A stretch of DNA of 64,000 nt, taken from contig NBMC01000018.1 of assembly GCA_002084805.1 (NCBI GenBank), positions 1 through 64,000 of the forward strand, in the 5' to 3' direction. Positions within the stretch are counted from its first letter, which is position 1. Each line of letters opens with the position of its first letter. The notes below the pieces were generated by a model. It saw only the letters and a list, made by a program, of their open reading frames with translations. It made no database searches and was not told where the DNA came from. The stretch comes from Spirochaetaceae bacterium 4572_59. Its GTDB lineage: Bacteria > Spirochaetota > Spirochaetia > DSM-2461. A program made the translations under genes and the position numbers. This document shows positions 36,043 through 44,565 of this stretch, one piece after another.

Positions 36043-36246
36043 CTACTTTTTATTATTTTGAGTTTCACTATGTCGTGTATTATCACGTTTAACGACCATA
36101 AGCGGAACTTCTTCTACCTTTTCGTAAGAAGTAAAACGATAAGCGCATGAAGCACATTCCCGTCTTCTTCTGATAGAGGTACCACTGATATTCTGACGGG
36201 ACTCAATTACCCTGTCATCCAGATTTCCACAAAGAGGACACTTCAT
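36043..36246 (-). CDS. short NrdR-like zinc-ribbon protein without ATP-cone
   Basis: The 67-residue protein matches the N-terminus of the ribonucleotide reductase repressor NrdR: zinc ribbon cysteines C3, C6, C31, C34 and the signature [20 protein letters not shown]. It ends at [17 protein letters not shown] where full-length NrdR (about 150 residues) would begin its ATP-cone. Only 22 bases separate its stop from nrdD, so no missing domain is hidden downstream. The chosen ATG follows GGAGGAAAA. It might still bind DNA at NrdR boxes, but nucleotide sensing would be lost, or be supplied by another protein. Leads the nrdD-nrdG operon. Confidence 0.75.
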   Translation of the reverse strand: MKCPLCGNLDDRVIESRQNISGTSIRRRRECASCAYRFTSYEKVEEVPLMVVKRDNTRHSETQNNKK

Positions 36247-36261
36247 TTTTCCTCCACCCCA

Positions 36262-36271
36262 CCATATATGG
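36262..36271. promoter_or_regulatory. palindrome, possible NrdR box
   Basis: CCATATATGG is a perfect palindrome just upstream of the ribosome binding site of the NrdR-like gene. It loosely resembles the NrdR box ACACTATATATAGTGT. A related CCATATGTGG lies about 54 bases away at 36317-36326, but the spacing is not the usual three helical turns. Weak evidence. Confidence 0.3.
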
Positions 36272-36371
36272 GGGCCTACATAATGTGCTATTAGAGCTTT
36301 TTTAGAATATATCACACCATATGTGGAAAAACAATGTCCGTTCAGCTGATTTATGAAAAAAATATTAAACA

Positions 36372-36399
36372 TTGATTATTTATTTGTGCCGTGTATAAT
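36372..36399 (+). promoter_or_regulatory. sigma-70-type promoter of the acyl-CoA synthetase gene
   Basis: TTGATT, a 16-base spacer and a perfect TATAAT (36394-36399) precede the gene at 36433 by 34 bases. A GAGGAG ribosome binding site follows. Confidence 0.65.
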
Positions 36400-36432
36400 T
36401 GTTAGATATTGTAAAGTTACAGAGGAGTAATT

Positions 36433-38073
36433 ATGCCTTTCCAATTAAAAAGAAATACCATAAAAGATTTTCATAATAAAACAATAGAATGTTATGCAGA
36501 CAGGGATTCCCTCTATTTTGTAGATGAATCTCCCATTACATATAAAGAGTATGATAATAAAGTCGTAGCACTGAGGAAAAAATTGCTTGAGTCCGGATTA
36601 AAGAAAGGAGATCGTGTCGCCTTACTGGGACAGGCTTCTCCCAACTGGGCCATTTCCTATATGGCCGTTATGTCTGCCGGTCTTGTCTCTGTACCTATAA
36701 TGGAAGATTTTCCTATCACTGATATAAATCATATTATACAGGATTCCGCTGCCAGATGCTGCCTGATTGATCCTGCCATACAAAAGCGGGGAGAATTGGA
36801 TTCCCTTGAAAATATACTGTTATTATCTCTGAATGATTTTTCAGAAATGCAAAAACTATCCCTTCCGTATAATAGGGAAGATGCAGAAATTTTTCTCAGC
36901 AAGCCCGATTCATACAATATGATCCCCGGAGAAGATTACAGCTTTGAATGTGCAAGCACAGATGTAGCGGAGCTTCTCTATACGTCAGGAACAACCGGTT
37001 ACTCCAAGGCTGTGCTACTGACACATAATAATCTGGTAACTAATCTTTATGAAGGGACCGATCTGATTGATGTCTGTTTTGATGAAAACTCTATTCTGAT
37101 GTCTCTTCTTCCCATGGCCCATGCCTATGGATCAACGTCCGCTTATCTTTCTATTGTGTATAAGGGATCAAGGATCTGTTTTTTAAAGCGGAAACCAACT
37201 CCGGAATATCTTCAGAGAGTATTTGCGTCCATCAGACCGACAATTCTTGGAGGAGTTCCCCTCATCTTTGAAAAGATTTATCAGAAGAAGATACTCCCGA
37301 TTATAAATTCCAACAAAGCTTCAAAATTTCTGATCAGCATACCTCTCTTCAGGAAGATTTTTTATAGAATCGTTGGAAAATCGATTCTCAAATACTTCGG
37401 AGGACAGCTGAAATGTATCATCATAGGAGGAGCCAACTTCAGCAGCACCGTAGAAACTTTTATGAATGAGGCTAAAATCCCCTATGTTCTTGGTTATGGC
37501 TTAACCGAGACATCACCTCTTTTAACCTTTAGTTCTTTAAGCGAGGCCAGGTTCGGTTCCGTTGGAAAAGCCGTTAGTGATACAAGTTTACGGATTACTA
37601 ATAAAGATGAAAAAGGTATTGGTGATATTGAAGCAACGGGTCCCCAGATTATGAAAGGTTATTACAGAAAGCCGGAAGAAACAGCTGCGGTATTTACAGA
37701 TGACGGCTGGTTTAAAACAGGGGATCGCGGTTTTGTGGATAGTGAGGGTTATCTCTTTATAAAAGGAAGAAGCAAAAATGTGATCATCGGAAATTCCGGA
37801 GAAAACATCTATCCGGAAGTCATTGAAACTCTCCTTGGCGGATATCCCGATATTGAGGAATCCCTGGTTCTTCAGAAAGATCATAAACTACAGGCTCTTC
37901 TCTATCTGGGTGAATCAGAGATTACAGAAGATAAACTGGAAAATATCAGAATTGAGCTGAATAAGCGGCTCCCCTCAGCCTCCAGAATTCATCACTTTAT
38001 TATCCAGAAGGAACCCTTTATCAAAACACCCACCAGAAAAATTAAAAGAACGTTTTATGTAGAGGATTATTGA
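36433..38073 (+). CDS. AMP-binding long-chain acyl-CoA synthetase family protein
   Basis: This 546-residue ANL-superfamily enzyme activates a fatty acid to acyl-AMP and then acyl-CoA (or loads another acceptor). The P-loop-like LLYTSGTTGYSKAVLL is near residue 180. The adenylate motif YGLTETSP is near 355, and the later KTGDRGFVDSEGYLFIKGR plus a C-terminal lysine in TPTRKIKRTF fit the family. Its closest relatives are FadD-like long-chain enzymes. Its end overlaps by seven bases the end of a convergent gene. Confidence 0.9.
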   Translation: MPFQLKRNTIKDFHNKTIECYADRDSLYFVDESPITYKEYDNKVVALRKKLLESGLKKGDRVALLGQASPNWAISYMAVMSAGLVSVPIMEDFPITDINHIIQDSAARCCLIDPAIQKRGELDSLENILLLSLNDFSEMQKLSLPYNREDAEIFLSKPDSYNMIPGEDYSFECASTDVAELLYTSGTTGYSKAVLLTHNNLVTNLYEGTDLIDVCFDENSILMSLLPMAHAYGSTSAYLSIVYKGSRICFLKRKPTPEYLQRVFASIRPTILGGVPLIFEKIYQKKILPIINSNKASKFLISIPLFRKIFYRIVGKSILKYFGGQLKCIIIGGANFSSTVETFMNEAKIPYVLGYGLTETSPLLTFSSLSEARFGSVGKAVSDTSLRITNKDEKGIGDIEATGPQIMKGYYRKPEETAAVFTDDGWFKTGDRGFVDSEGYLFIKGRSKNVIIGNSGENIYPEVIETLLGGYPDIEESLVLQKDHKLQALLYLGESEITEDKLENIRIELNKRLPSASRIHHFIIQKEPFIKTPTRKIKRTFYVEDY

Positions 38074-40271
38074 TTTTTCATCAATGAATCAAAGGATAGG
38101 GATTGTTTCAGTACCATGGAAGATTGAAGCTGAAGCAGTTCCTTTTTCAGTTCCAGAAGATAGGGCGATTCACTGTATTTAAGGGTTAAGTAGAAATCCG
38201 GCCTGGAGTCCTTTGAGAAAACCATGGGTATCCTCAGGGGGTTGGGAGGGTTTATTCCGATATAGATTCTGGCTGATCGTTCATCCGGCAGGATCTCATA
38301 GGGATATTCACAATCATAAAATTCAATAGCTTTATCAGAATGAATCTCTATTTTGACTTCTTCCGGCGGGATTAGCGCAGAAATTTCAAGAATAATAGAG
38401 CGTCTGTCCAGAAAGATATCGCTTTCATTTGAAACCATAAACAGGTTTTTCTCAATTTCTCCCTGAATCTTCAAATCTTTCCCTACATCATCAAGATTTA
38501 GAATTGAGGAATATAGAATCAATTGACCATCACCGATTTCACCATTGCTGCTTATAGTTATTTCTCTGTTTCCCAGGTCCATATCCTGAACATCCAGCAT
38601 AGTCACTCTCTGAGGGAACTCCTCGGTATAAGCGGGAAGATTCATGATCCGGTATAAAAGAAATAGGGTAATGACTCCCCAGCTGAAAGAACCGATAGCT
38701 GCCCGGATTTCATGACGGCTTCTCTCATAATGATGATGATAATAGCTGAGGCTGGTAATCATTAACGTAAAAGGGAGAGATAGGATTGATAAAACAAGAT
38801 TCCCCCATACCCGGGATAAGAGTAAAAAATTATATAAATGGATATAAGATCTCTGAAAAATGAAGAACATCAATACAAAGATCGGAACAAGTGAGAGAAT
38901 CAGAAAAAACTGTTTTTTTCCTTTTCCCCTGGAAACAACGAAAAGGATTGTACAAATCAGAATCCAGAGAAAAAACAGGCTGTAGCATATATTAATAATG
39001 GTACTGAAGAGGACAGCGAAAAGAGAAAATACGAATGCCAGATAAGAGTAAAAATGGGGAGTTTTAGGAAATGGCAGGCCCCTTAAAATATTCAGCATCA
39101 ATCTGCTTAAAAACAGGATAATGGTCATTTTTATTAAGAAGAAAATGAGAGGATACTGGGCCACAAGTTCCGATAAATTCCGGAATACAAGAATTTCTTC
39201 AATAATCAGGGTAGACAGCATAAAAAATTGAAAGGTCAGAAACATCAGTAAGGGTATTGTCCAGAGTTGATGCCTGAATTTTCTAAAATTCAGATAAATT
39301 CTCCGTTCCTGAAACAGTGGAATCAGGATTGAAAAGGCAAAAAACAGAAGAAAAACCATAATAAGATTTTTTTCTGAAATATAGATATAGTCACCCGAAA
39401 AAGATTTTACATAAATATAGTTCTGTTCCCATTTTTTTGGTATTTCACTGGAAAGGGAATCCACAAATGTGTTTATCATGGTCAGATGATTTTTAATTAC
39501 CTGCGATATATCTTGATATTCCACTGTTTTTTCTTCACTTATAACAGCAATGGCAGGTATCCCTTCAGAAAGATAAGACAAAATAGGGTGAAAGTCCCGG
39601 TTGATCCCTGTCTTATTTATCAGGATGGTAGGTATATCAATATTAGTTGAAATATTGGCAGATTCTGCGGCAGCCAGAATCTTGTTCATCATCCATCCGG
39701 GTGCATTATATCCAGGAACACTGCCTTTTATCTCAATAGCGGGAGAAAGAGCAGTGGGATTATAATACAGAACAAGAGATGTATTTTTATAAGAGAAATC
39801 ATCAAGGAAACTGAGAGATCCCAAGGGGTACTCTTTTCGCATGTCCGCAGCGGCAAAAAGCAGCGTAAGAGAGACAGGAGGGCTGTGCAGAGACCATTCC
39901 TGAATAAATCCGAGTACAACAGAGACAGCCAGAGACGATTCCTCTTCTCTGTTTATGGGAACGACAATAATGAGGTTCACATCCTGTTTTCCCGGAATAT
40001 CAATAATCAGATTGGAAGAAAAAGAGTGATTCCTGTCAAGTTTGTTCAATGAAGCACTGCGATAGGAAACATTCATTCCGGATAGCTTTTCTTTGAGATA
40101 GGCCAGAACTAATTCCTCATTTCCGGAACCTTCGGATATGGTCGTAAACTGCTGAAGATATTTCTCTGAGTTCAGTGCAATATCAATACTCATCTGAGAA
40201 GGAGATTTTTTTGCAGAAAGACAAAGGGGTAAAAATATAATAATAAATAAATAAACAAATCCCTTTTTCAT
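38067..40271 (-). CDS. M28-peptidase-like membrane protein, catalytic residues apparently lost
   Basis: The 734-residue protein has a signal peptide (residues 1-20), then an extracytoplasmic domain (about 25-290) with the architecture of M28 zinc peptidases. A region of about eight transmembrane helices (about 300-530) follows, and then a beta-rich extracytoplasmic tail. Where M28 enzymes have a metal-binding His-x-Asp this protein reads VVPINREEES. The region equivalent to the catalytic Glu-Glu reads LFAAADMRKEYPLGSLSF, so the metal ligands look replaced. The same arrangement of M28-like domain and helices occurs in GPAA1-like and vacuolar proteins. Function unknown; a non-enzymatic membrane role is likely. 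Confidence 0.65.
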   Translation of the reverse strand: MKKGFVYLFIIIFLPLCLSAKKSPSQMSIDIALNSEKYLQQFTTISEGSGNEELVLAYLKEKLSGMNVSYRSASLNKLDRNHSFSSNLIIDIPGKQDVNLIIVVPINREEESSLAVSVVLGFIQEWSLHSPPVSLTLLFAAADMRKEYPLGSLSFLDDFSYKNTSLVLYYNPTALSPAIEIKGSVPGYNAPGWMMNKILAAAESANISTNIDIPTILINKTGINRDFHPILSYLSEGIPAIAVISEEKTVEYQDISQVIKNHLTMINTFVDSLSSEIPKKWEQNYIYVKSFSGDYIYISEKNLIMVFLLFFAFSILIPLFQERRIYLNFRKFRHQLWTIPLLMFLTFQFFMLSTLIIEEILVFRNLSELVAQYPLIFFLIKMTIILFLSRLMLNILRGLPFPKTPHFYSYLAFVFSLFAVLFSTIINICYSLFFLWILICTILFVVSRGKGKKQFFLILSLVPIFVLMFFIFQRSYIHLYNFLLLSRVWGNLVLSILSLPFTLMITSLSYYHHHYERSRHEIRAAIGSFSWGVITLFLLYRIMNLPAYTEEFPQRVTMLDVQDMDLGNREITISSNGEIGDGQLILYSSILNLDDVGKDLKIQGEIEKNLFMVSNESDIFLDRRSIILEISALIPPEEVKIEIHSDKAIEFYDCEYPYEILPDERSARIYIGINPPNPLRIPMVFSKDSRPDFYLTLKYSESPYLLELKKELLQLQSSMVLKQSLSFDSLMKNQ

Positions 40272-40346
40272 ATAAACAAGAATAGGAAAAACTAATCCAT
40301 TGGGTCAATACAGTTTATTATAAAAAGGTTTTTATGCTATGATATA

Positions 40347-40859
40347 ATGATGAAACTGTTATCAGAAATTCAGCATAGAAGATCAGCAAAAGAGTTTTCA
40401 CCGGAAGAAGTGGATGAGTCATCCCTTAATCGAATTCTTGATGCAGGCCGATTGGCTCCTTCCGCAAAGAATCGACAACCCTGGCGTTTTATTGTGATAC
40501 AGGATAGTGAAAAGAGGGAGGCCATCAAAAATGCTTCTTACGGAGATGAGCGGTTTAGCCAGGCTCCGGTTGCGATCGCTGCCTGTACAACAAATATTGG
40601 TTATCGAATGCCTAACGGAGAACTGTCTTACCCTATAGATCTCAGTTTTGCCGTTTCATTTATGATGCTTCAGGCAGAACATGAAAACCTGGGGACTAGC
40701 GTCATAACAACCTATCAGGAGGAAAAAATCAAAAATCTTCTGAATATCCCCTATTCCATGAAGATTGTTATGATCCTTCTGCTTGGTCATAAATGTAATG
40801 AAACAGATCCTAATGTCAGACTTCCGAAAAATAGAGTTGTGGCCTACGACCATTGGTAA
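40347..40859 (+). CDS. nitroreductase-family flavoprotein
   Basis: This 170-residue FMN-dependent oxidoreductase has the family start LLSEIQHRRSAKEFSPEEVDE and the FMN-binding LAPSAKNRQPWRFIVIQD near residues 33-50, with a late VILLLGHK-like strand. The protein is shorter than typical 200-residue enzymes but keeps both ends. The physiological substrate is unknown. A TATAAT-like sequence abuts the start, so the transcript leader may be very short or start upstream. Confidence 0.88.
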   Translation: MMKLLSEIQHRRSAKEFSPEEVDESSLNRILDAGRLAPSAKNRQPWRFIVIQDSEKREAIKNASYGDERFSQAPVAIAACTTNIGYRMPNGELSYPIDLSFAVSFMMLQAEHENLGTSVITTYQEEKIKNLLNIPYSMKIVMILLLGHKCNETDPNVRLPKNRVVAYDHW

Positions 40860-40927
40860 TATAATTTTATTTTGCAAATTTTCGCATTTAATAATGCAGG
40901 AAAAGAAAAAGTAATAGGAGAATATTG

Positions 40928-42013
40928 ATGAATCATGCATTGAACTTTTACGCAGGTCCTTCAGTCCTGCCTCTGGAGGTATTGGAAAGTCTTCAGTCGG
41001 AAATGGTAAACTATAAGGGATCCGGTCTCTCGCTTGTTGAAACCAGCCACCGTTCAGCTGAATACGATGATGTACATACAACTGCTTTGAATCTGATGAG
41101 AGAGCTTTTTTCAGTTCCGGATAACTACAAGATTCTGTTTCTGGGTGGTGGAGCTACTTTACAGTTTTCTATGATTCCTCTGAATTTTCTTGCCGGTGGA
41201 AAAAGCTGTGATTTCACCTTGACCGGAGCCTGGTCAAAAAAAGCTTATTCTGATACATGCAAAGTGGGAAAAGTTAATATCGCCTTTGACGGCAAAGGGG
41301 ATAATTACTGTTCTCTTCCTGATACAGCCAGCTTAAAAGCCTCTGCAGGGTCCGAGTACTTTCATATTACTTCAAATGAAACCATTGGCGGTGTTCAATG
41401 GAAAAATTTTCCTGATACGGGAGATGTTCCCATTATTTGTGATATGTCCAGTGATATCCTAAGTAGACCTGTTCCTTTTGAAAAATTTGGAATGATCTAT
41501 GCCGGGGCTCAGAAAAATCTGGGGCCAAGTGGTCTTGCCATTGTTATAATAAGAGAAGATATGTTAAACCGCTGTCCGGATAATATTACAGCCTATCTTG
41601 ATTATAGAATCCATGCAGAAAAGGATTCTCTTTATAATACTCCTCCTGTATTTCCCATATATGCCATGAGCAAAGTGCTTGAAAAAGTTAAAGTCGACGG
41701 CGGCCTTGATGGCGTAATGAAAAGAAACAATGAAAAAGCCGGCATGCTTTATGACATAATTGATAACAGTACTGATTTCTACCGGAACCCCGTAGAAAAA
41801 TCAGTTCGTTCTGAAATGAATGTCGTTTTCACTATGGCAAACGAAGACCTTGAAAAGAAATTTGTTGCAGAAGCTAAGGCCATGGGAATGGTTGGTCTGA
41901 AAGGGCATAAGAGTGTTGGAGGATGCCGGGCTTCCATTTATAATTCCATGGCGGTAGAACATGTCGCGACATTAGGGAAATTCATGAAGGATTTTCAGAA
42001 AAACAACAGCTGA
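40928..42013 (+). CDS. serC: phosphoserine aminotransferase
   Basis: This 361-residue PLP enzyme converts 3-phosphohydroxypyruvate to phosphoserine. The N-terminus NFYAGPSVLPLEVLE, the GGGATLQFSMIPLN cofactor loop and the PLP lysine in YAGAQKNLGPSGLAIV are diagnostic. ATG at 40928 has AGGAG eight bases upstream (an ATG-like start one codon earlier is possible). It leads a run with an Lrp-type regulator and a DUF1015 gene, suggesting serine metabolism. Confidence 0.96.
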   Translation: MNHALNFYAGPSVLPLEVLESLQSEMVNYKGSGLSLVETSHRSAEYDDVHTTALNLMRELFSVPDNYKILFLGGGATLQFSMIPLNFLAGGKSCDFTLTGAWSKKAYSDTCKVGKVNIAFDGKGDNYCSLPDTASLKASAGSEYFHITSNETIGGVQWKNFPDTGDVPIICDMSSDILSRPVPFEKFGMIYAGAQKNLGPSGLAIVIIREDMLNRCPDNITAYLDYRIHAEKDSLYNTPPVFPIYAMSKVLEKVKVDGGLDGVMKRNNEKAGMLYDIIDNSTDFYRNPVEKSVRSEMNVVFTMANEDLEKKFVAEAKAMGMVGLKGHKSVGGCRASIYNSMAVEHVATLGKFMKDFQKNNS

Positions 42014-42048
42014 CAGATGACACTCTTAAAGCAGCTAAGGAATAGATA

Positions 42049-42492
42049 ATGGTTATTGATGATCTTAATAAAGGCATATTGCGTGAACTTAAAGATGGCA
42101 GAAAATCCTATAAACTGATTGCTGAAGTTCTGGATGTAACGGAAAACACCATTCGTTCCAGAGTTCGAAAAATGCAGGACGACGGAATCCTGGATATTTC
42201 AGGTTATGTAGATGTCGATCAGTTTGACGGTTTGCAGATTATTATGATCGGAATACGTACAAGTTCTATGGATTACATTGCTAAGGGAGAAGAAATCAGT
42301 CAATTGCAGGGAGTCATATCCGTCTCGGTTGTAACGGGACGGTTTGACCTTATTGTAACTGTGCAGCTGAATGAAGAACTTCAGATGCTGGATTTCCTTA
42401 AAAATGAACTGGCAAAGGTTGAAAGCATAGAAGCTATTGAAACCTATCTTGTTTATAAGGGATTCAATCTGAAGACTCCGTATCTACAATAA
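42049..42492 (+). CDS. Lrp/AsnC-family transcriptional regulator
   Basis: The 147-residue protein has an N-terminal helix-turn-helix (DLNKGILRELKDGRKSYKLI and VTENTIRSRVRKM) and a C-terminal RAM ligand domain (residues about 65-147) with the VTGRFDLIVTVQL strand typical of amino-acid binding. It lies 35 bases after serC and 21 before the DUF1015 gene. Control of serine genes by an amino acid is the natural inference. Confidence 0.93.
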   Translation: MVIDDLNKGILRELKDGRKSYKLIAEVLDVTENTIRSRVRKMQDDGILDISGYVDVDQFDGLQIIMIGIRTSSMDYIAKGEEISQLQGVISVSVVTGRFDLIVTVQLNEELQMLDFLKNELAKVESIEAIETYLVYKGFNLKTPYLQ

Positions 42493-42513
42493 GTCCAATA
42501 AAAAGGAAAGAAA

Positions 42514-43824
42514 ATGAGTTCTCCCAAGGAAAAACTAGCATCCTGTGGTCTGGCTGTTCCCGAAATATTGATGCCGGAAACAAATATAGATCTCTCGAAA
42601 TGGGCTGTCATAGCCTGTGACCAATTTTCTTCTGATAAAGGGTACTGGCAAAAGGTTCAACAGTATGTAGATGATTCCCCATCCACCCTCAATATGATTC
42701 TGCCAGAATGTTACTTGGATCAATCAGAAAAACGAGTTCCCGAAATTAACAAAACCATGCGGACCTATCTCAACAAGGGTGTTTTAACTGCTGCTGGAAG
42801 CGGTTTTGTTTACATGAACAGAGCTACCTCCTGGGTAAAGTCCCGTAAAGGACTTATGGTAGCTTTGGATCTTGAGGATTACAGCTATGAAAAAGGTGCT
42901 GAATGTCAGATCCGACCCACCGAAGGTACCGTTCTTGAAAGACTGCCTGTAAGAGCAGCAATCAGAGAAAATGCTGTATTGGATATCCCCCATATTCTTG
43001 TTTTGTTTGATGATTCTGAAAATAAAATATTCAGTCTGCTTGATTCCAAAAAAGCAGAAATGAAAAATATTTATGATTTTGATATTCCCGGGGAGGGAGG
43101 GCATCTTACAGGATACTTTGTTCAGGACAGTAGTTTAATTGATAAATTGGCCGATATCTTTGTGCAGCTGAAAGAAAAAAGTGATTTTCTTTTTGCAGTA
43201 GGAGATGGAAACCACTCTCTTGGTGCGGCGAAACAGCTATGGGAGAAGATAAAATCTCAAGCTGGTGAGGATATTATGAATCACCCTGCAAGATGGGCCC
43301 TGGTAGAACTGGAAAATATTCATGACCCGGGTTTGAACTTTGAACCTATACACCGGGTTCTGTTTGATCTTGATAGAGATTCTTTTCTTTCAGACCTGAA
43401 AAGTTTTACCGGATTTCAGCTAGAAAAAGCCCTTAGTTTCTCTGATATGAAAGAGAAGGTAAATAAACTGACCAAACAGTCTTCAACGGGTCTGCATACC
43501 ATAGGTATCGTTTTAAAGGGTAGCCATTATCTTCTGAAAATGAAAAATGCTTCTGTATCTCTGGCAGCCGAAGCATTTCACAACTTTCTTGACTCCTGGC
43601 TCATAAAGAATTCTAACACAGAAGTTGATTATATTCATGGAGAAGAGGTGCTGACAGAACTCTCATCACAGGATAAAAACATTGGGTTCTATCTTCCTGG
43701 GATAGATAAGAGCAGCTTTTTCTCTCTTATCACTAAGAAAGGAGCTCTTCCCCGTAAAACCTTCTCAATTGGAGAGGCTGAAGAGAAAAGATACTATCTG
43801 GAATGTCGTAAAATCATCCGCTGA
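42514..43824 (+). CDS. DUF1015-family protein, serine metabolism cluster
   Basis: The 436-residue cytosolic protein shows the DUF1015 hallmark FAVGDGNHSLGAAKQLWE near residue 230 and the N-terminal WAVIACDQFSSDKGYWQ. Family members commonly neighbour serA/serC; a distant relative is a serine kinase (SerK-like ParB/DUF1015) that links free serine to phosphoserine. The exact reaction of this protein is not established. An AAGGAAAG ribosome binding site precedes the ATG. The stop overlaps the next gene's ATG (TGATG). Confidence 0.85.
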   Translation: MSSPKEKLASCGLAVPEILMPETNIDLSKWAVIACDQFSSDKGYWQKVQQYVDDSPSTLNMILPECYLDQSEKRVPEINKTMRTYLNKGVLTAAGSGFVYMNRATSWVKSRKGLMVALDLEDYSYEKGAECQIRPTEGTVLERLPVRAAIRENAVLDIPHILVLFDDSENKIFSLLDSKKAEMKNIYDFDIPGEGGHLTGYFVQDSSLIDKLADIFVQLKEKSDFLFAVGDGNHSLGAAKQLWEKIKSQAGEDIMNHPARWALVELENIHDPGLNFEPIHRVLFDLDRDSFLSDLKSFTGFQLEKALSFSDMKEKVNKLTKQSSTGLHTIGIVLKGSHYLLKMKNASVSLAAEAFHNFLDSWLIKNSNTEVDYIHGEEVLTELSSQDKNIGFYLPGIDKSSFFSLITKKGALPRKTFSIGEAEEKRYYLECRKIIR

Positions 43825-44564
43825 TGTTTTATCTCTCAAAACTGATATCATCTTTCATACTTCCTCCGGGACTTTTCATGCTCCCGGGGGTCATTTTTTT
43901 CTTTCTCCACAAGAAACTGTCTGCCAGGATCTTACGGATTCTTATGCTTCTGTTTTCCTGTTTTCTCTATCTTATTTCTATCCGCCCGTTTAGTGACGCA
44001 CTTTTAAGACCTCTTGAACAGTCCTGTTCCCGCCCTGAAAAGGTGACAGTCAATGCTGACTACATTGTCATTCTGGGAGGAGGGACCGTTTACAGAAAAA
44101 ATAATATGACCCTTGGGACGGATGCTACAAAAAGAATGCTGGAAGGATATCTTCTTCAAAAGAGAACGGGCTTGCCCCTCATATTTTCAGGAGGAAGCCC
44201 GCTGCATAAGGAGTACCCTTCCGAAGCTTCGATTGCCTCGGAACTCTTATTGAAGCTGGGCATGGACTCTCATCTTATTTATCTGGAAGATAAAAGCCGC
44301 AACACCTTTGAAAATGCCGCCAATATAAAAAGAGTATACAAAGCGGAGTCTATCATACTTGTTAGCTCAGCCTACCATATGAAGCGCTCTGTTAAGGTTT
44401 TCAAAGATCTGGACGTTCAGATAGTTCCCTATCCTGTGGACTATAAAGTCGAAGATCTGCCCTACATAGTTCTCGATTATTTCCCGTCAATGAATTCCCT
44501 GGAAAACAGCTATCATGCCCTGCATGAATACATCGGCATGATTTACTATTTTCTGCGTTATTGA
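43824..44564 (+). CDS. YdcF/ElyC-type DUF218 membrane protein
   Basis: This 246-residue protein has two N-terminal transmembrane helices (about residues 7-27 and 34-52) and a DUF218 domain: DYIVILGGGTVYRK, LPLIFSGGSPLHKEYPSEA, LEDKSRNTFENAANIK and SSAYHMKRS. ElyC and SanA relatives affect cell-envelope integrity and lipid carrier metabolism. Overlaps DUF1015 by one base, and its end nearly meets the convergent protease gene. Confidence 0.88.
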   Translation: MFYLSKLISSFILPPGLFMLPGVIFFFLHKKLSARILRILMLLFSCFLYLISIRPFSDALLRPLEQSCSRPEKVTVNADYIVILGGGTVYRKNNMTLGTDATKRMLEGYLLQKRTGLPLIFSGGSPLHKEYPSEASIASELLLKLGMDSHLIYLEDKSRNTFENAANIKRVYKAESIILVSSAYHMKRSVKVFKDLDVQIVPYPVDYKVEDLPYIVLDYFPSMNSLENSYHALHEYIGMIYYFLRY

Positions 44565-44565
44565 A

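Noticed and set aside
36262-36326. Pair of canonical NrdR boxes
   Set aside because: Only one clean palindrome; the second half-match is 54 bases away, not the expected three helical turns, so it is kept only as a weak site.
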